This document shows positions 51,801-61,849 of a DNA stretch of 64,000 nt, one piece after another; position 1 is the stretch's first letter; every line of letters begins with the position of its first letter. The position numbers and the translations under genes were made by a program. Below the pieces are notes generated by a model. It worked only from the letters and a program-made list of their open reading frames with translations, made no database searches and was not told the DNA's origin. The stretch lies in assembly GCF_000226095.1 (NCBI RefSeq), contig NC_016473.1, forward strand, positions 806,001 through 870,000, in the 5' to 3' direction. Source of the DNA: Thermothelomyces thermophilus ATCC 42464 (lineage: Eukaryota > Ascomycota > Sordariomycetes > Sordariales > Chaetomiaceae).

Positions 51801-54790
51801 GCAGTGGGTTGAGACAGGAGAAATCGCTAGTATCGCCATGGACGGAACCAAGTTCGCATACTACCAGAAAACCGAGAGACGAGACAAGACTGGGGAAGTA
51901 CTAAAGGAATACGAAGGACACCTAGCATTCGAACTAAAGCATCTGGAAGGATTACCAGAACACGGCCTATAGGATCACGAGATCAAGCTCAAGGAAGGAG
52001 CACGACTGAAGTTCTTCAAGATTTACCACACGAGCCAGACGCAGAACGAAGAACTTAAGCGATATTTGGAGGAGAACCTTCGAAGAGGACATATCCGCCT
52101 ATCGACATCGCCAGCAGGCTACCTAATCCTGTTTATGCCTAAGAAAGACGGAAAGCTACGGTTATGTGTCGACTATTGGCAACTTAACGAACAGACCGTG
52201 AAAAACCGATACCCGTTACCGCTAATCTTACGGCTCCGAGATTAGTTGGCAGGAGCCCAATATTTCACGCGTCTTGACTTGCCATCGGCCTACAACTATA
52301 TACGGATCAAAGAAGGCGACGAGTGGAAAACGGCCTTTAGGACACCTTATAGCCACTATAAGTACCTCGTCATGCCATTTGGACTTACGAACGCGCCGGC
52401 AACGTTCCAAGCCCTGATTGATCAAGCTATCCGACCCTTTCTCGACAAATTTGCGGTATGTTATCTCGACGACATACTCATCTTCTCCAAGACGATGGAC
52501 GAACACCGGAAGCACGTGAAAGCAGTGCTGGACGCGCTGCACGCGTACAAGCTATCAGTTAACAAGGAAAAGAGCGAATTCCATGTCAGGAAAACGGTGT
52601 TTTTGGGATACGAGATATCCCCGGGACAAATCCGGATGGAACCTTCAAAGGTTGAAGCCATCAAGAATTGGCCACGACCGACGTCAGTCACGGAAGTACG
52701 AAGTTTCATCGGATTTGCGAACTTCTACCGGATGTTCATCAGGAACTTTGGAGCGATCGCACGACCTTTGCACGAACTCACCAAGAAGAATGCTGAATTC
52801 CAATAGGAAGAACAACACGAGCAAGCATTCACGCAGATCCGCAACGCCATTACTGAAGACCTAGTACTGGTACTGCTAGACCCTAAGAAGTCATTTGAGG
52901 TGGAAACGGACGCTTTAGACTACGCTATCGGAGGACAATTGGGACAACGAGACGAACAAGGGAAGCTATATCCTGTAGCCTTCTTTTCAAAGAAGCTCGA
53001 CGGACCACGTCTCAATTACCCGATCTACGACAAGGAACTGCTTGCGATTGTCGAAGCTTTCAAGGAATGGCGACCATACCTCAGTGGTACGATTGAACCG
53101 GTATAAGTGTATATGGATCACAAGAATTTGCGATACTTTACGACGACGAAGGAACTCAACGGACGACAAATACGATGGGCAGAATTCCTCGCGGAATTCA
53201 ACTTCGAGATCCGCTACAAGAAGGGCAAAGAAAACGCACGAGCAGACATCTTAAGCCGACGAACGGATCACACGGAAGGACGAACGGGAACGACACCACC
53301 GTTGTTCAAGGAACGAACAGACGGAACGCTGCATCACGAAACGCAGACACCCGTGGAAGATGATCCACTTGACTCGTTCCTAGAATGCTGCGCAATCTTT
53401 CGAGAGGAAAGGATTAACGAGGCATAGTATCAAGTAGCACCCGGACTAGTGGTACCTGACGAAGTGGAAGAGAAAGATGGGAAACTCTGGTACCGAGGCA
53501 AGGCGTACATCCACGACAAAGATCAACAGCTGCGGATGATTCGAGAACTCCACGAGTCAAAACTCGGAGGACACAAAGGAGTCACGAAGACTATCGCACA
53601 AGTCAAGAAACACTACGACTTTCCACAGTTAACGGCACGGGTCAAGGAAGTCGTACGGAACTACGACATCTGCAATCGAAGCAAAACGGCACGACACAAG
53701 CCGTATAGGCTACTTCAGCCACTACCAACAGCTGACAAACCATGGAGTTCAGTTACGATGGACTTCATTACGAAGCTGCCAGAATCCAAGGACACGGCCA
53801 CAGGAGTAATCTACGATAGTATTCTTACTATAGTAGATCGCCTGACTAAGTAGGCATATTTCTTTCCCTACAAGGAGTCCTGGACAGCAGAACAGTTAGC
53901 AGACGTGATCTATCGGCAAGTTACATCAGTGCATGCTTGGCCGCAAGAATGGATCACCGACAGAGACACCAAGTTCGCATCGAAGTTCTGGCAAGCGTTA
54001 ATGCAACGATTAGGCGTTAACAGCAAACTGTCAACGGCATATCACCCACAGACCGACGGACAAACAGAGCGACTAAACCAAATCGTCAAACAGTATCTCC
54101 GTTCTTACGTCAACTACCAGCAAAACGACTGGGTCATGCTGTTGCCAACAGCACAACTCGCCTACAACACGACGCCAACAGAAACGACCAAAGTCACACC
54201 GTTCTTTGCGAACTACGGATACGAAGCAGACCTTAGGCAAGGACCAGAGGTCACAGTGCCAAGAGCAGCAGTCAAAGTAGAACAGATGCACGTACTGCAC
54301 GAGAAGCTTAAGAAGGAACTCGAGTTTGTTAAAACCAGAATGAAGAACTACTACGACAAACACAGGCTCGAGGGACCTTGCCTAGAGAGGGGAGACAAAG
54401 TCTACCTAATCGCACGAAACTTGCGAACCAAACGACCAAGCACGAAGCTAGACTTTAAGAAGGTCGGACCCTTCGTTATCAAAGAACGAATTTTGACATC
54501 TAACTACTGACTATCGTTACCGTCATCTATGCGACTACGGACAGATGTTTTTCATATTTCACTTCTCGAACCAGCACCAAAAAACGCCAAGGTTGCTACA
54601 CACATCGAAGCAGAGGACGAAGAGGAAGAATGGGACGTCGAAGAAATTCTGGATTCACGTATCATCAATGGGGAACTGTAGTACCTGGTCAAATGGCTTG
54701 ATTTTGGACCAGAGGACAACTCATAGGAACTAGCCAAGAATTTGAACTGCCCTGAGAAACTGGAACAGTTCTACCGGTAGAATCCGGATC
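48886..54790 (+). pseudogene. gag-pol remnant of Gypsy element
   Basis: Gag-like sequence occupies about 48886-49640 (for example SKYGGTKEDLAGFLTNLRSYF near 49105-49170), with a CCHC-type zinc knuckle region near 49789-49836. Next comes an unassigned stretch of about 1.4 kb. The protease DSGAEMNLI lies near 51285-51312, reverse transcriptase at about 52030-52800 with the catalytic YLDDILIFS near 52459-52488, RNase H at about 52880-53260, integrase at about 53500-54400 with its H2C2 zinc region and DDE core (TMDFITKLPES near 53755), and a chromodomain-like segment at about 54600-54790. The remnant is broken many times and cannot be functional as it stands. Confidence 0.88.
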
Positions 54791-54849
54791 GACCAAAGGA
54801 AAACCCGGGACAGAACCAAAGACGGCGCCCCAGTCGATAGCATCGACGG

Positions 54850-55391
54850 CATCATTAATCTATAACGAGGGCATAGCAGGCGTCTCTTGCTGCTCAACCT
54901 CCTCCAACTCGTCTAAGGTCGATAGACCACGCGCCACCATGTCGGTACCTTTCTCCACTAAAAACTCCTTCTGCTGACGAAGACGCCGGAGCCGCGTAAG
55001 CTTTTCGGACAACTCGCGCTAGGCTTCTTCCAGACGGCGTTAAGATTCATCCAGCTCAAGTTCGGCACGACGTTCAGCATCCTTAATACGACGCTGCTCC
55101 TAGAGAATGCGATCCACTAGAACAAACATCAGGAATCACATTCAGAGGAAAAAAAAAAAAAAAAAGAAAAGGAGACGTGCTTATAGGAAGAAAGCGGTAT
55201 GCTAGAGCCATCGCAAAAACGACCTCGACGAACGTAGGCTTCGCAACGCTTGTACGCGCGATCATTTTGCAAACGAGGCCTTGCGACGCGCACCAAGAGC
55301 AAGGCATAACGACAAAACCGTTCTCAGCGATGTTCTGAGCAAGGGAAGCACGGTAACGTGCAGAATGCGACTTCCGTTTCTCTATCGGCAT
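54850..55391 (-). pseudogene. antisense accessory gene remnant inside Gypsy element
   Basis: Between the chromodomain and the 3' LTR, the minus strand carries a coding remnant starting MPIEKRKSHSARYRAS at 55391. It includes GFVVMPCSWC followed by further cysteine-bearing sequence. A pyrimidine-rich tract near 55150-55175 ending in an AG looks like the end of an intron. Beyond it, the reading is rich in Arg, Glu and Leu, as in a coiled coil. The remnant is broken. The related element at 60700 has a counterpart in the same place and orientation relative to gag-pol, which is the main reason to treat it as a real part of this family. Function is unknown. The cysteines may bind zinc (inference). 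Confidence 0.65.
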
Positions 55392-55518
55392 TTTGTCAAC
55401 ATGGCGACCACGACGCAGAAACAGGGAGAATGCAGTACTCACAAGCGAAGGGTTGTTGGCGCTATTTGAAACGGCCTAAGAGGGCTTTCGGGTCGAAAGC
55501 CTTGAAGGAGGGGTATCG

Positions 55519-55966
55519 TGTCACGAATAAGCATATGGGCGGCCTGGCAGGCTGCAGCCAGGACGCGGGACATTCCGACAGCTAATCACTTGACGGACCA
55601 ATCAGAAGATTATCACCGCCAAGACTAAGGTCTTCACTAGTGATAATAACATGTCACCGTCGACAACGCAGAATCACGAAGTGAAAGGAGAAGTGGTACT
55701 GGTGATAACTATTGAAGAAGGACAGACAATTGTGTATATATAGCTAGCTAGTCACTCGTTATGGTGGACTCTGGGAGTTCACCAGTGGTAACAATCACAA
55801 TCACAGTACTCATACCAAGCATTGCTGATTACTGTGAGAGACAACTCTAAGTGTTGTTGTGAACCCTTTGGCTTCACCGAATCCCTCAGACGACCCGCCT
55901 GCTTGTCCCGCTCAATCCACCTCCGTCTGGACCCTTTTAGAAGAAGTCTGAGTTGGGTTCGTCACA
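55519..55966 (+). repeat. 3' LTR of Gypsy element
   Basis: 448 bp, the same ends as the left LTR. A purine-rich GAAGGAGGGGTAT just before it is the likely polypurine tract. Confidence 0.93.
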
Positions 55967-55971
55967 GATAG
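55967..55971. repeat. target-site duplication GATAG, right copy
   Basis: Matches 48368-48372 exactly and bounds the Gypsy insertion on its right. Confidence 0.88.
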
Positions 55972-58900
55972 ATATCCCTTTAAGGGTTTTTTAACTTTTC
56001 TAGCCAAAGGGAGCTATTAGGTAGATAGCCTAGAGCTATCTAGATTATTCTAAGCTAAAGCGTTAATATCTTATTCTTAGCCTCTATTACTTTTAGCCTT
56101 ATATATAGACGACCCTTCTACTAGAGGAGCTTAAGCTAAGCCTTATCTCCCTATTATATCTTCTAAAAGTAGAAGCGATGAAACTTAGTAACCTAGATAC
56201 TGTATTCCTACTAGCCTTTTTACTTTAATATTACCTATATTATTAGTTAGTATATATAACCTTTAGGCAATAGAAAAAGAAAGCTAGGGAGAATAACCTT
56301 ATCCAATAGAGTCTTAAATAGATCTTTTTGACTCTACTTATCGGAAGGATAGAAGTCTATATAATAGAGATAGGACTCTATCTAGTTATATATAGCTATA
56401 GCCTAATATAATTATTATAAGTGGTAAAGGATCACCTAGAATCGTTTTCTAGCCGTGTCCTTCTATTTCCATAAGGGTAGTACTAACTACTTAGGCTTCA
56501 GGTTGCTAATAGCTTCCAAAAAAATATAGATATATAGCTTATATAATACTAATATATATTAAAGCAAGTTTAGGAGGTCGTAGCCATTTAAGTACTCCTT
56601 TCTTAATATAAGCCCTTTAATATTATATAGGCTTATAGTAATATTATACTAATACTAGCCAAAGTATATCTTCCCTTAGTTATATAGCCTAATATATAAA
56701 GGAAATAGGTAATTAATAATTCGCTTATTAGTCTTAAGACTAGGACTTATAAGCCATTTTAGCCTTCTAGCTATAACTTCCCTAAGATAGGGAATAAGCC
56801 TAGTATACGGTTTGTTAAAGAGCTTCTAGGTATTACCGCTCCCTAGGTAGTTAGCGATTTCTTTCCCTAGAACCTAAATCGCAAGGAGGTACTAAAGAAA
56901 GAGCCTTAGGGTTTCGAGATCCTCCCCTAGGAAGAGTAAAGGTAGTCCTATACTTAGTTAGCTTAGCCCTCTAGTTAGAAGGAGAGGAACCGATCCTTCT
57001 CTTCCTCTTCGATCTAACTCTCTAATGTTATCCCCGTATATATTTGCTATTAGAAGACTTATATAGAGTCGCTTAAAACCTAGACTACTAATATTTGGAA
57101 ATAAATCGCTTAGTAAAACACTTACCTAATAGCGCTTAGCCATCTGACTAGGCAGAGAAGACATTTTGTTTAGCGTTTTTATAAGTCGGTAATTTGTAGT
57201 TTATAGTTATTAGTTATAGAAAAGAGAGAGAGGAGGAGGGTTAAGTTAGGGGTATTTATAGACCTTCTAGTTCCTCCTAGATACCTTCCTTATCTAGCTA
57301 TTCTAGGCTATATTTACTAGTTTTGGTACTATCTAATGGGTAATTATATTAGCCTCTATATAACTAGGTTATTCTTTATTATAACCTTAAGAAATGACCT
57401 TAACTTATATTTTATCTAGTAGTAATAAAGGAATATAACCTATTATATAATAGGTTATTCTAGCTTAGACGTACCTTCCTTAAATGAAAGTCTAGTAGTT
57501 CTAGTACTCTAACTATTAAATTGCTTAAAGGATAAGTATCCCCTATTTCTCCTTAAACTTCTTCCTACTTTTCTACCTTTCTAACTAACTCTTGCTTATA
57601 ATCGTCTTCCTTTGCTTAGATAGCTAGTACTACTTCTTCCTATATTACTTCCCCTTCGAACTTGCTATAAGCTCCTATAAGTAAGTTTGACTATTATATC
57701 TACCAAAAGAGTTAAGCGCTAGAGATATAAATCCTCTATCTAGGAAGATATAGAAATTAACAAGGATATTAAGCCTATACTTCCCTTAATAACTAACCGA
57801 CTAGTAGATTTGACGACTACCTAGGATAACCGGTTCTTTATACCTCTTAAGTTCATATAGGTAGTAAGAGTAGCTTACCTAGAAAATCCTTTAATGCCTT
57901 TAGATTACCTAGAGGTAGCCTTAATATAGTACTAGTATAAATTGTTCCTTTCGTACTATAGATTTCTCTTTATTAAGCACCCTAAGATATAGGTAGTCCT
58001 ATACATTCGCTAGGAGCTAAACCCTAATCCTAATACTTTAGAGCAAATGTTTAGAATTCTAAGACTTGCTCCTACCTATATAGAATTCTTCTATACCTAT
58101 AAAGGAGCTCTAGTGAAGTGGTTATACCTAGTTTTCGTGGAAATTAATAACGGTAGTCCGTTTACTTAGTAGATTTACACCATAGTTACCTACTAGGCCC
58201 GAGTTCTTAGTTTATTTATCTAGGTATTCGGGGATATATAAGAACGACTTCCTCCCTTTAATTAAAGAAAGAGCTAATTAGGGATATAGGAATCCGGCAC
58301 TATACTAGGCCTATAAATAGTCCTACCAAAGGTCAATAACTAAGGTTATCCCTCCAAGGAATAAGAAGCCTATTACTATCTATACTATATAGCTATTCCA
58401 TAGCTACATTTTAATAGGTCCTATCCTGGATAAATAGTACGAAAACTACTACTAGAGTAATAAGAAGTACTTATAAGAGGATATAATTAAAGATAGTTCC
58501 TAAGATCCTAATCCTAAACTTATAGGTTAAGCTAAATTTAACCTTAATAGCTAGCTAAAGAATGTCTAGCTAGTAATATAGAAAAAGAGCTCTCTAATTT
58601 TAACGGATTTAGATAGTATAGTTAGGGATTAATAGGTAGCTTATAAATAGGGTAGACAGCGTTTACAAATAGGGAATTAGAGATTTAAGGAAAAGAGGCA
58701 AAGGTAGTATAGAAAAGGGGTAATTAGGGGTTTAGATAGTAAAGAGTAAATAGAAATAAAATCAAATAGGGTTAACTTATACTTCTATTAATAGTTTGAA
58801 AATTAAAATCTAGGTAGTTTCCCTCTAGTTAGTTTGACTATAAGCTCTTACTATTGCCATCGTTACTCTTAGGCTTTAGATCTAGTAAGTCGGTCGCTTA

Positions 58901-59020
58901 GTTATAGCTACCTAGTTTATCTAGGAGCTTCCTCTTCTATTACTACTTCTTTAAACGCTTCCAATAGCAAGGAACCTACTTAGTTCTAGGGGTTCTACTT
59001 ACCTAGAAAATTATTAGATC
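55972..59020. other. AT-rich RIP debris, older repeat(s)
   Basis: Continuation of the repeat interrupted by the Gypsy insertion. It is TA-rich with very few CpA sites and no open frame of useful length on either strand. I could not assign it to a family with confidence. Minus-strand reading near 57166 gives a short MSSLPSQMAKR start followed by a GTAAGTG, possibly the first exon of a lost element or gene. Confidence 0.55.
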
Positions 59021-59370
59021 TGTCGGCTTTAAGCTAAACTCTATTATAGGCCCAGGCTATACCTAGGCTAGACAATGCCTAGGCTTTGCCCAGACACTGG
59101 AATAGACCTACCCCGCCCTACTTACACACGCCCCACGGGTCCGTAGAGCGTTCATTACTCGTTTGTAACTCGTCCGGTGGATACGCGGCCAAGGCCCGGT
59201 TAGCACCCAACCCAGAGCCTAACCAGGCCCTACCTAGGTCATATATATATATATTAGTTAAAAGGTACTCCTCTATACAACTCTTGTATTTTTCCTTCTT
59301 TTTCTCTCTAAAGTAGTCAAATAGAATATTATATACTTATCTACAGTTGCCATAAGGCCAGTATATTACA
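59021..59370 (+). repeat. LTR-like sequence, third element
   Basis: About 350 bp beginning TGTCGGC and ending TATTACA (TG...CA), less AT-rich than its surroundings at 59040-59220, with a TATATATATATA near 59230-59241. A gag remnant follows about 270 bp later on the same strand, as expected for a 5' LTR. No second copy is present in the window, so limits are tentative. Confidence 0.5.
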
Positions 59371-59639
59371 TTTTGACTACCTTCTTACTAGTAGTAACTC
59401 CCTAAAGGAGTTATCGATAACGTAGTTATAACGGATTTGATAGTATATAGGCCCTTAGGCTTAGTAGAATCATAGGAGCTTGTCTACTCCCTTTAAGTAG
59501 TAATAGAATAGTAGAATACGACGATCGACACTCTCCGAGCATCTTAAACCTAACCTATCCTAACCCCTAAGTCGGCTAAGGTACCCCTTAAAGCTTACCG
59601 GCCGTAGTAGAAGCGTCTCCTAACTAGACAACCTTTCGA

Positions 59640-60500
59640 TGGTAAAAAGGAACTCTTTATAGTATAGAAGAGTATAATGGAATATATCCTTATAGCTAAT
59701 AGAGATTTTATCGGCTCTAATTACGACTAATAGGTCTTTATCCAGGGAAACCTTACATGCTAGGTATAGACTTAGGTTATAGCCTACTATAAATTTATAG
59801 GCCTAAAAGTTAGGTATAATCTGATTAAGTTCCTCTAATATCTTAAGAGTATCTTCTCTGACCCCTATAAGAAGACGATAGCCCTATTAGAACTAGAATT
59901 CCTTTAATAGAGAGACGACAAACCATTTACCGCCTTTATTATTTAGTTTAAGGCCAAGCTATTAAAGGCAGGTAGTCTCCTTTAGAGTGATAAGCTACGT
60001 CTAATTAAATTATAATAATGCCTCTCTTTAAAACTTAAATATATAGTAGTCGGACGAGGAATTCCTTAGGATAATTATATAATAGTAGTCAAGAAATATT
60101 ATAAGATTACTATAGATCTTAAGGCTCTTTGACTTAGCAATAAGTATTAGTAGATATAAGGGTAGTAGGCAGTACCTATACTATAGAGAAAGAAGGATAT
60201 AGATAGAGATATACTAATAACTAGAATTAACTTATTATATACTAACCTATAGAGAAAGGGACCTAATAAGGATAGGGTAGGAAAACGTAAAGGTAACGCC
60301 CTATAGGCGAAATAGGTTAGTCTAGAAGTATATATAGCCTAATAAGTAGCTAGAGTATATATCTGATATAAGTAGAAGGGTCACTTTATTACTAAATATA
60401 ACTTTGCCCTTACTTTAAGGCCAGTATAATAGAACTAGTCAAGAACCGACATTAATACCTTAAAGGCTAAAGATTAGAAGGAAGATGATGACCTATCTAA
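59640..60500 (+). pseudogene. gag remnant of a third LTR element
   Basis: Plus-strand reading shows a Gag-like core (DDKPFTAFIIQFKAKLLKAG near 59908-59970) and a zinc-knuckle-like stretch near 60350-60405 (KGHF at its centre). It is heavily RIP-altered and broken many times. It is cut on the right by the LTR at 60700, so the reverse-oriented Gypsy element probably inserted into it. Confidence 0.65.
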
Positions 60501-60699
60501 TAAAGAAGACAAGGAGTAGGGAAAAGAGTAGCCCTTAAGTAAAGTCTTATAAGGGGGCTAGAAGACTATAACTACTTAGAAGATAAGTTTATAGAAATTA
60601 GTAAAAGAATAGATAGACCTTTTTTTCTTATTCTAATCTTCCTTAACTCTATTAGCTTTATAAACGCTTAAGTAAATAATAGATATTCTAGCTATAGTG

Positions 60700-61117
60700 T
60701 GTGACAAACCCAACTCAGACTTCTTCTGAAAGGGTTCAGACGAAGGTAAATTGAGCGGGACAAGCAGGCAGGTCGTCTGAGGGATTCGGTGAAGCCAAAG
60801 GGTTCACAACAACACTAGAGTTGTCTCTTACAGTAATCAGCAATGCTCGGTATGAGTACTGTGATTGTGATTGTTACCACTGGTGAACTCCCAGAGTCCA
60901 CCGTAACGAGTGACTATCTACATGTATATATAATCTTAGTGATCACTCCTGATCACGGTGATCGTGAGTGATTGTATGGTGGTGATCACCCTAATTGCTG
61001 GTGAGCGTAGTGATTACTGTGCTTCCTATGTTGTAATTGGTCCTTTCGTTCCTTCGGCTTGATTGGCCCGTTTGTGCTGGTAGCCTAGGCAGTATCTGTA
61101 TATATATTTCCATGACA
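60700..61117 (-). repeat. 3' LTR of second Gypsy relative
   Basis: About 418 bp. It is closely similar to the 448-bp LTR over the part next to 60700 (to about 60925) but clearly different over 60925-61110, where GTGATCAC-type repeats replace the GGTGATAA motifs. The left limit could be shifted by two bases because of a TGTGTG run. Confidence 0.82.
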
Positions 61118-61239
61118 CGATGCCCTCCCTCCAAGGCTTTTGACCCGAAAGCCCTCTTTTAGGCCGTTTTAAATAGCGCTAACACCCCTTGCGTTCCTTA
61201 TATGTGTTTTTCTCCTTAGCCTTTGTTATACTATTAATC

Positions 61240-61720
61240 ATGCCGTCTAACGCACACAGGTCCCTAGCGTCTATTTGTTATGAGCATTTGGCTTAGTTTA
61301 TTTCCGATCACGGGTTCGTAGTAATAGCGTGTTCCCATTATATAGAGTACAACCAAGTATATAAGATAATTGAAAAATCTTGTCGCTACAAGGCTTACGT
61401 ATATCAGGGTCGTGCTTATAATGGTTCTAGCGTTCTAGTTTCTTTTTATAAGTTCCTGTTTTCTTACAAGGGCACATCTCTAATCGTAACGTAGTAGATC
61501 GTATTATACGTAAGTAATATCGTTTAAAGGCTAAAGAGAAAGAGGCCGAAGCCTTGCTACAAGAATATTAATATAAAGCTTCTGAGGCGTTGGCCTGTCT
61601 GACTCGGGTTTATAAATAACGAGAGTTCCTAGTAGAGAAGGGGGTAGATATGGTTATACGGGGTTTGTCAAATCTAGACGAATTAGAGGCGGTAGAATAG
61701 CAGGAATCGGGGGCTGTCAT
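61240..61720 (+). pseudogene. antisense accessory gene remnant, second copy
   Basis: Starts MPSNAHRS at 61240 on the plus strand, opposite to this element's gag-pol. It contains GFVV followed by a cysteine-serine pair at the same spacing as in the remnant at 55391. It ends in Glu/Arg/Leu-rich sequence (for example EKGVDMVIRGLSNLDELEA near 61636-61692). It is broken and RIP-altered. The shared start, shared motif and shared position support a common ancestral gene in this element family. Confidence 0.6.
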
Positions 61721-61849
61721 GTAACTTAATGGTGGCGTCGATGTTATTAACTAGGACGCTATTTTCAGTTCTATCCTAGGTTTACCTTTGGCTAATCCGG
61801 GTTCTGTCGATAGAACTGTTCTAGTTTCTTAAGGTAGTTTAAGTTCTTG

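Larger units (their letters stand above)
48373..55966 (+). mobile_element. Ty3/Gypsy chromovirus fossil with both LTRs
   Basis: A 7.6-kb element with two 448-bp LTRs (TGTCACGA...CGTCACA), a GATAG target duplication, gag with a zinc knuckle, then protease, reverse transcriptase, RNase H, integrase and a chromodomain-like tail in that order. This order and the tail place it with the chromoviruses. The structure is complete end to end, but the coding part is broken by a couple of dozen or more interruptions, so it is a fossil. The LTRs differ at about six sites by eye, all transitions, so insertion is recent relative to the surrounding debris. RIP may inflate the apparent age. An extra gene remnant on the opposite strand lies before the 3' LTR. 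Confidence 0.93.

Noticed and set aside
55083-55442. Reading the antisense frame as starting at 55442
   Set aside because: The sequence upstream of 55391 (MSTAFSLFLRRGRHVDK) has no counterpart in the second element copy, which also starts with MP at the equivalent place.
59086-59316. 76-aa open frame in the repeat island
   Set aside because: Falls within the LTR-like block 59021-59370, where less AT-shifted sequence stays open by chance.
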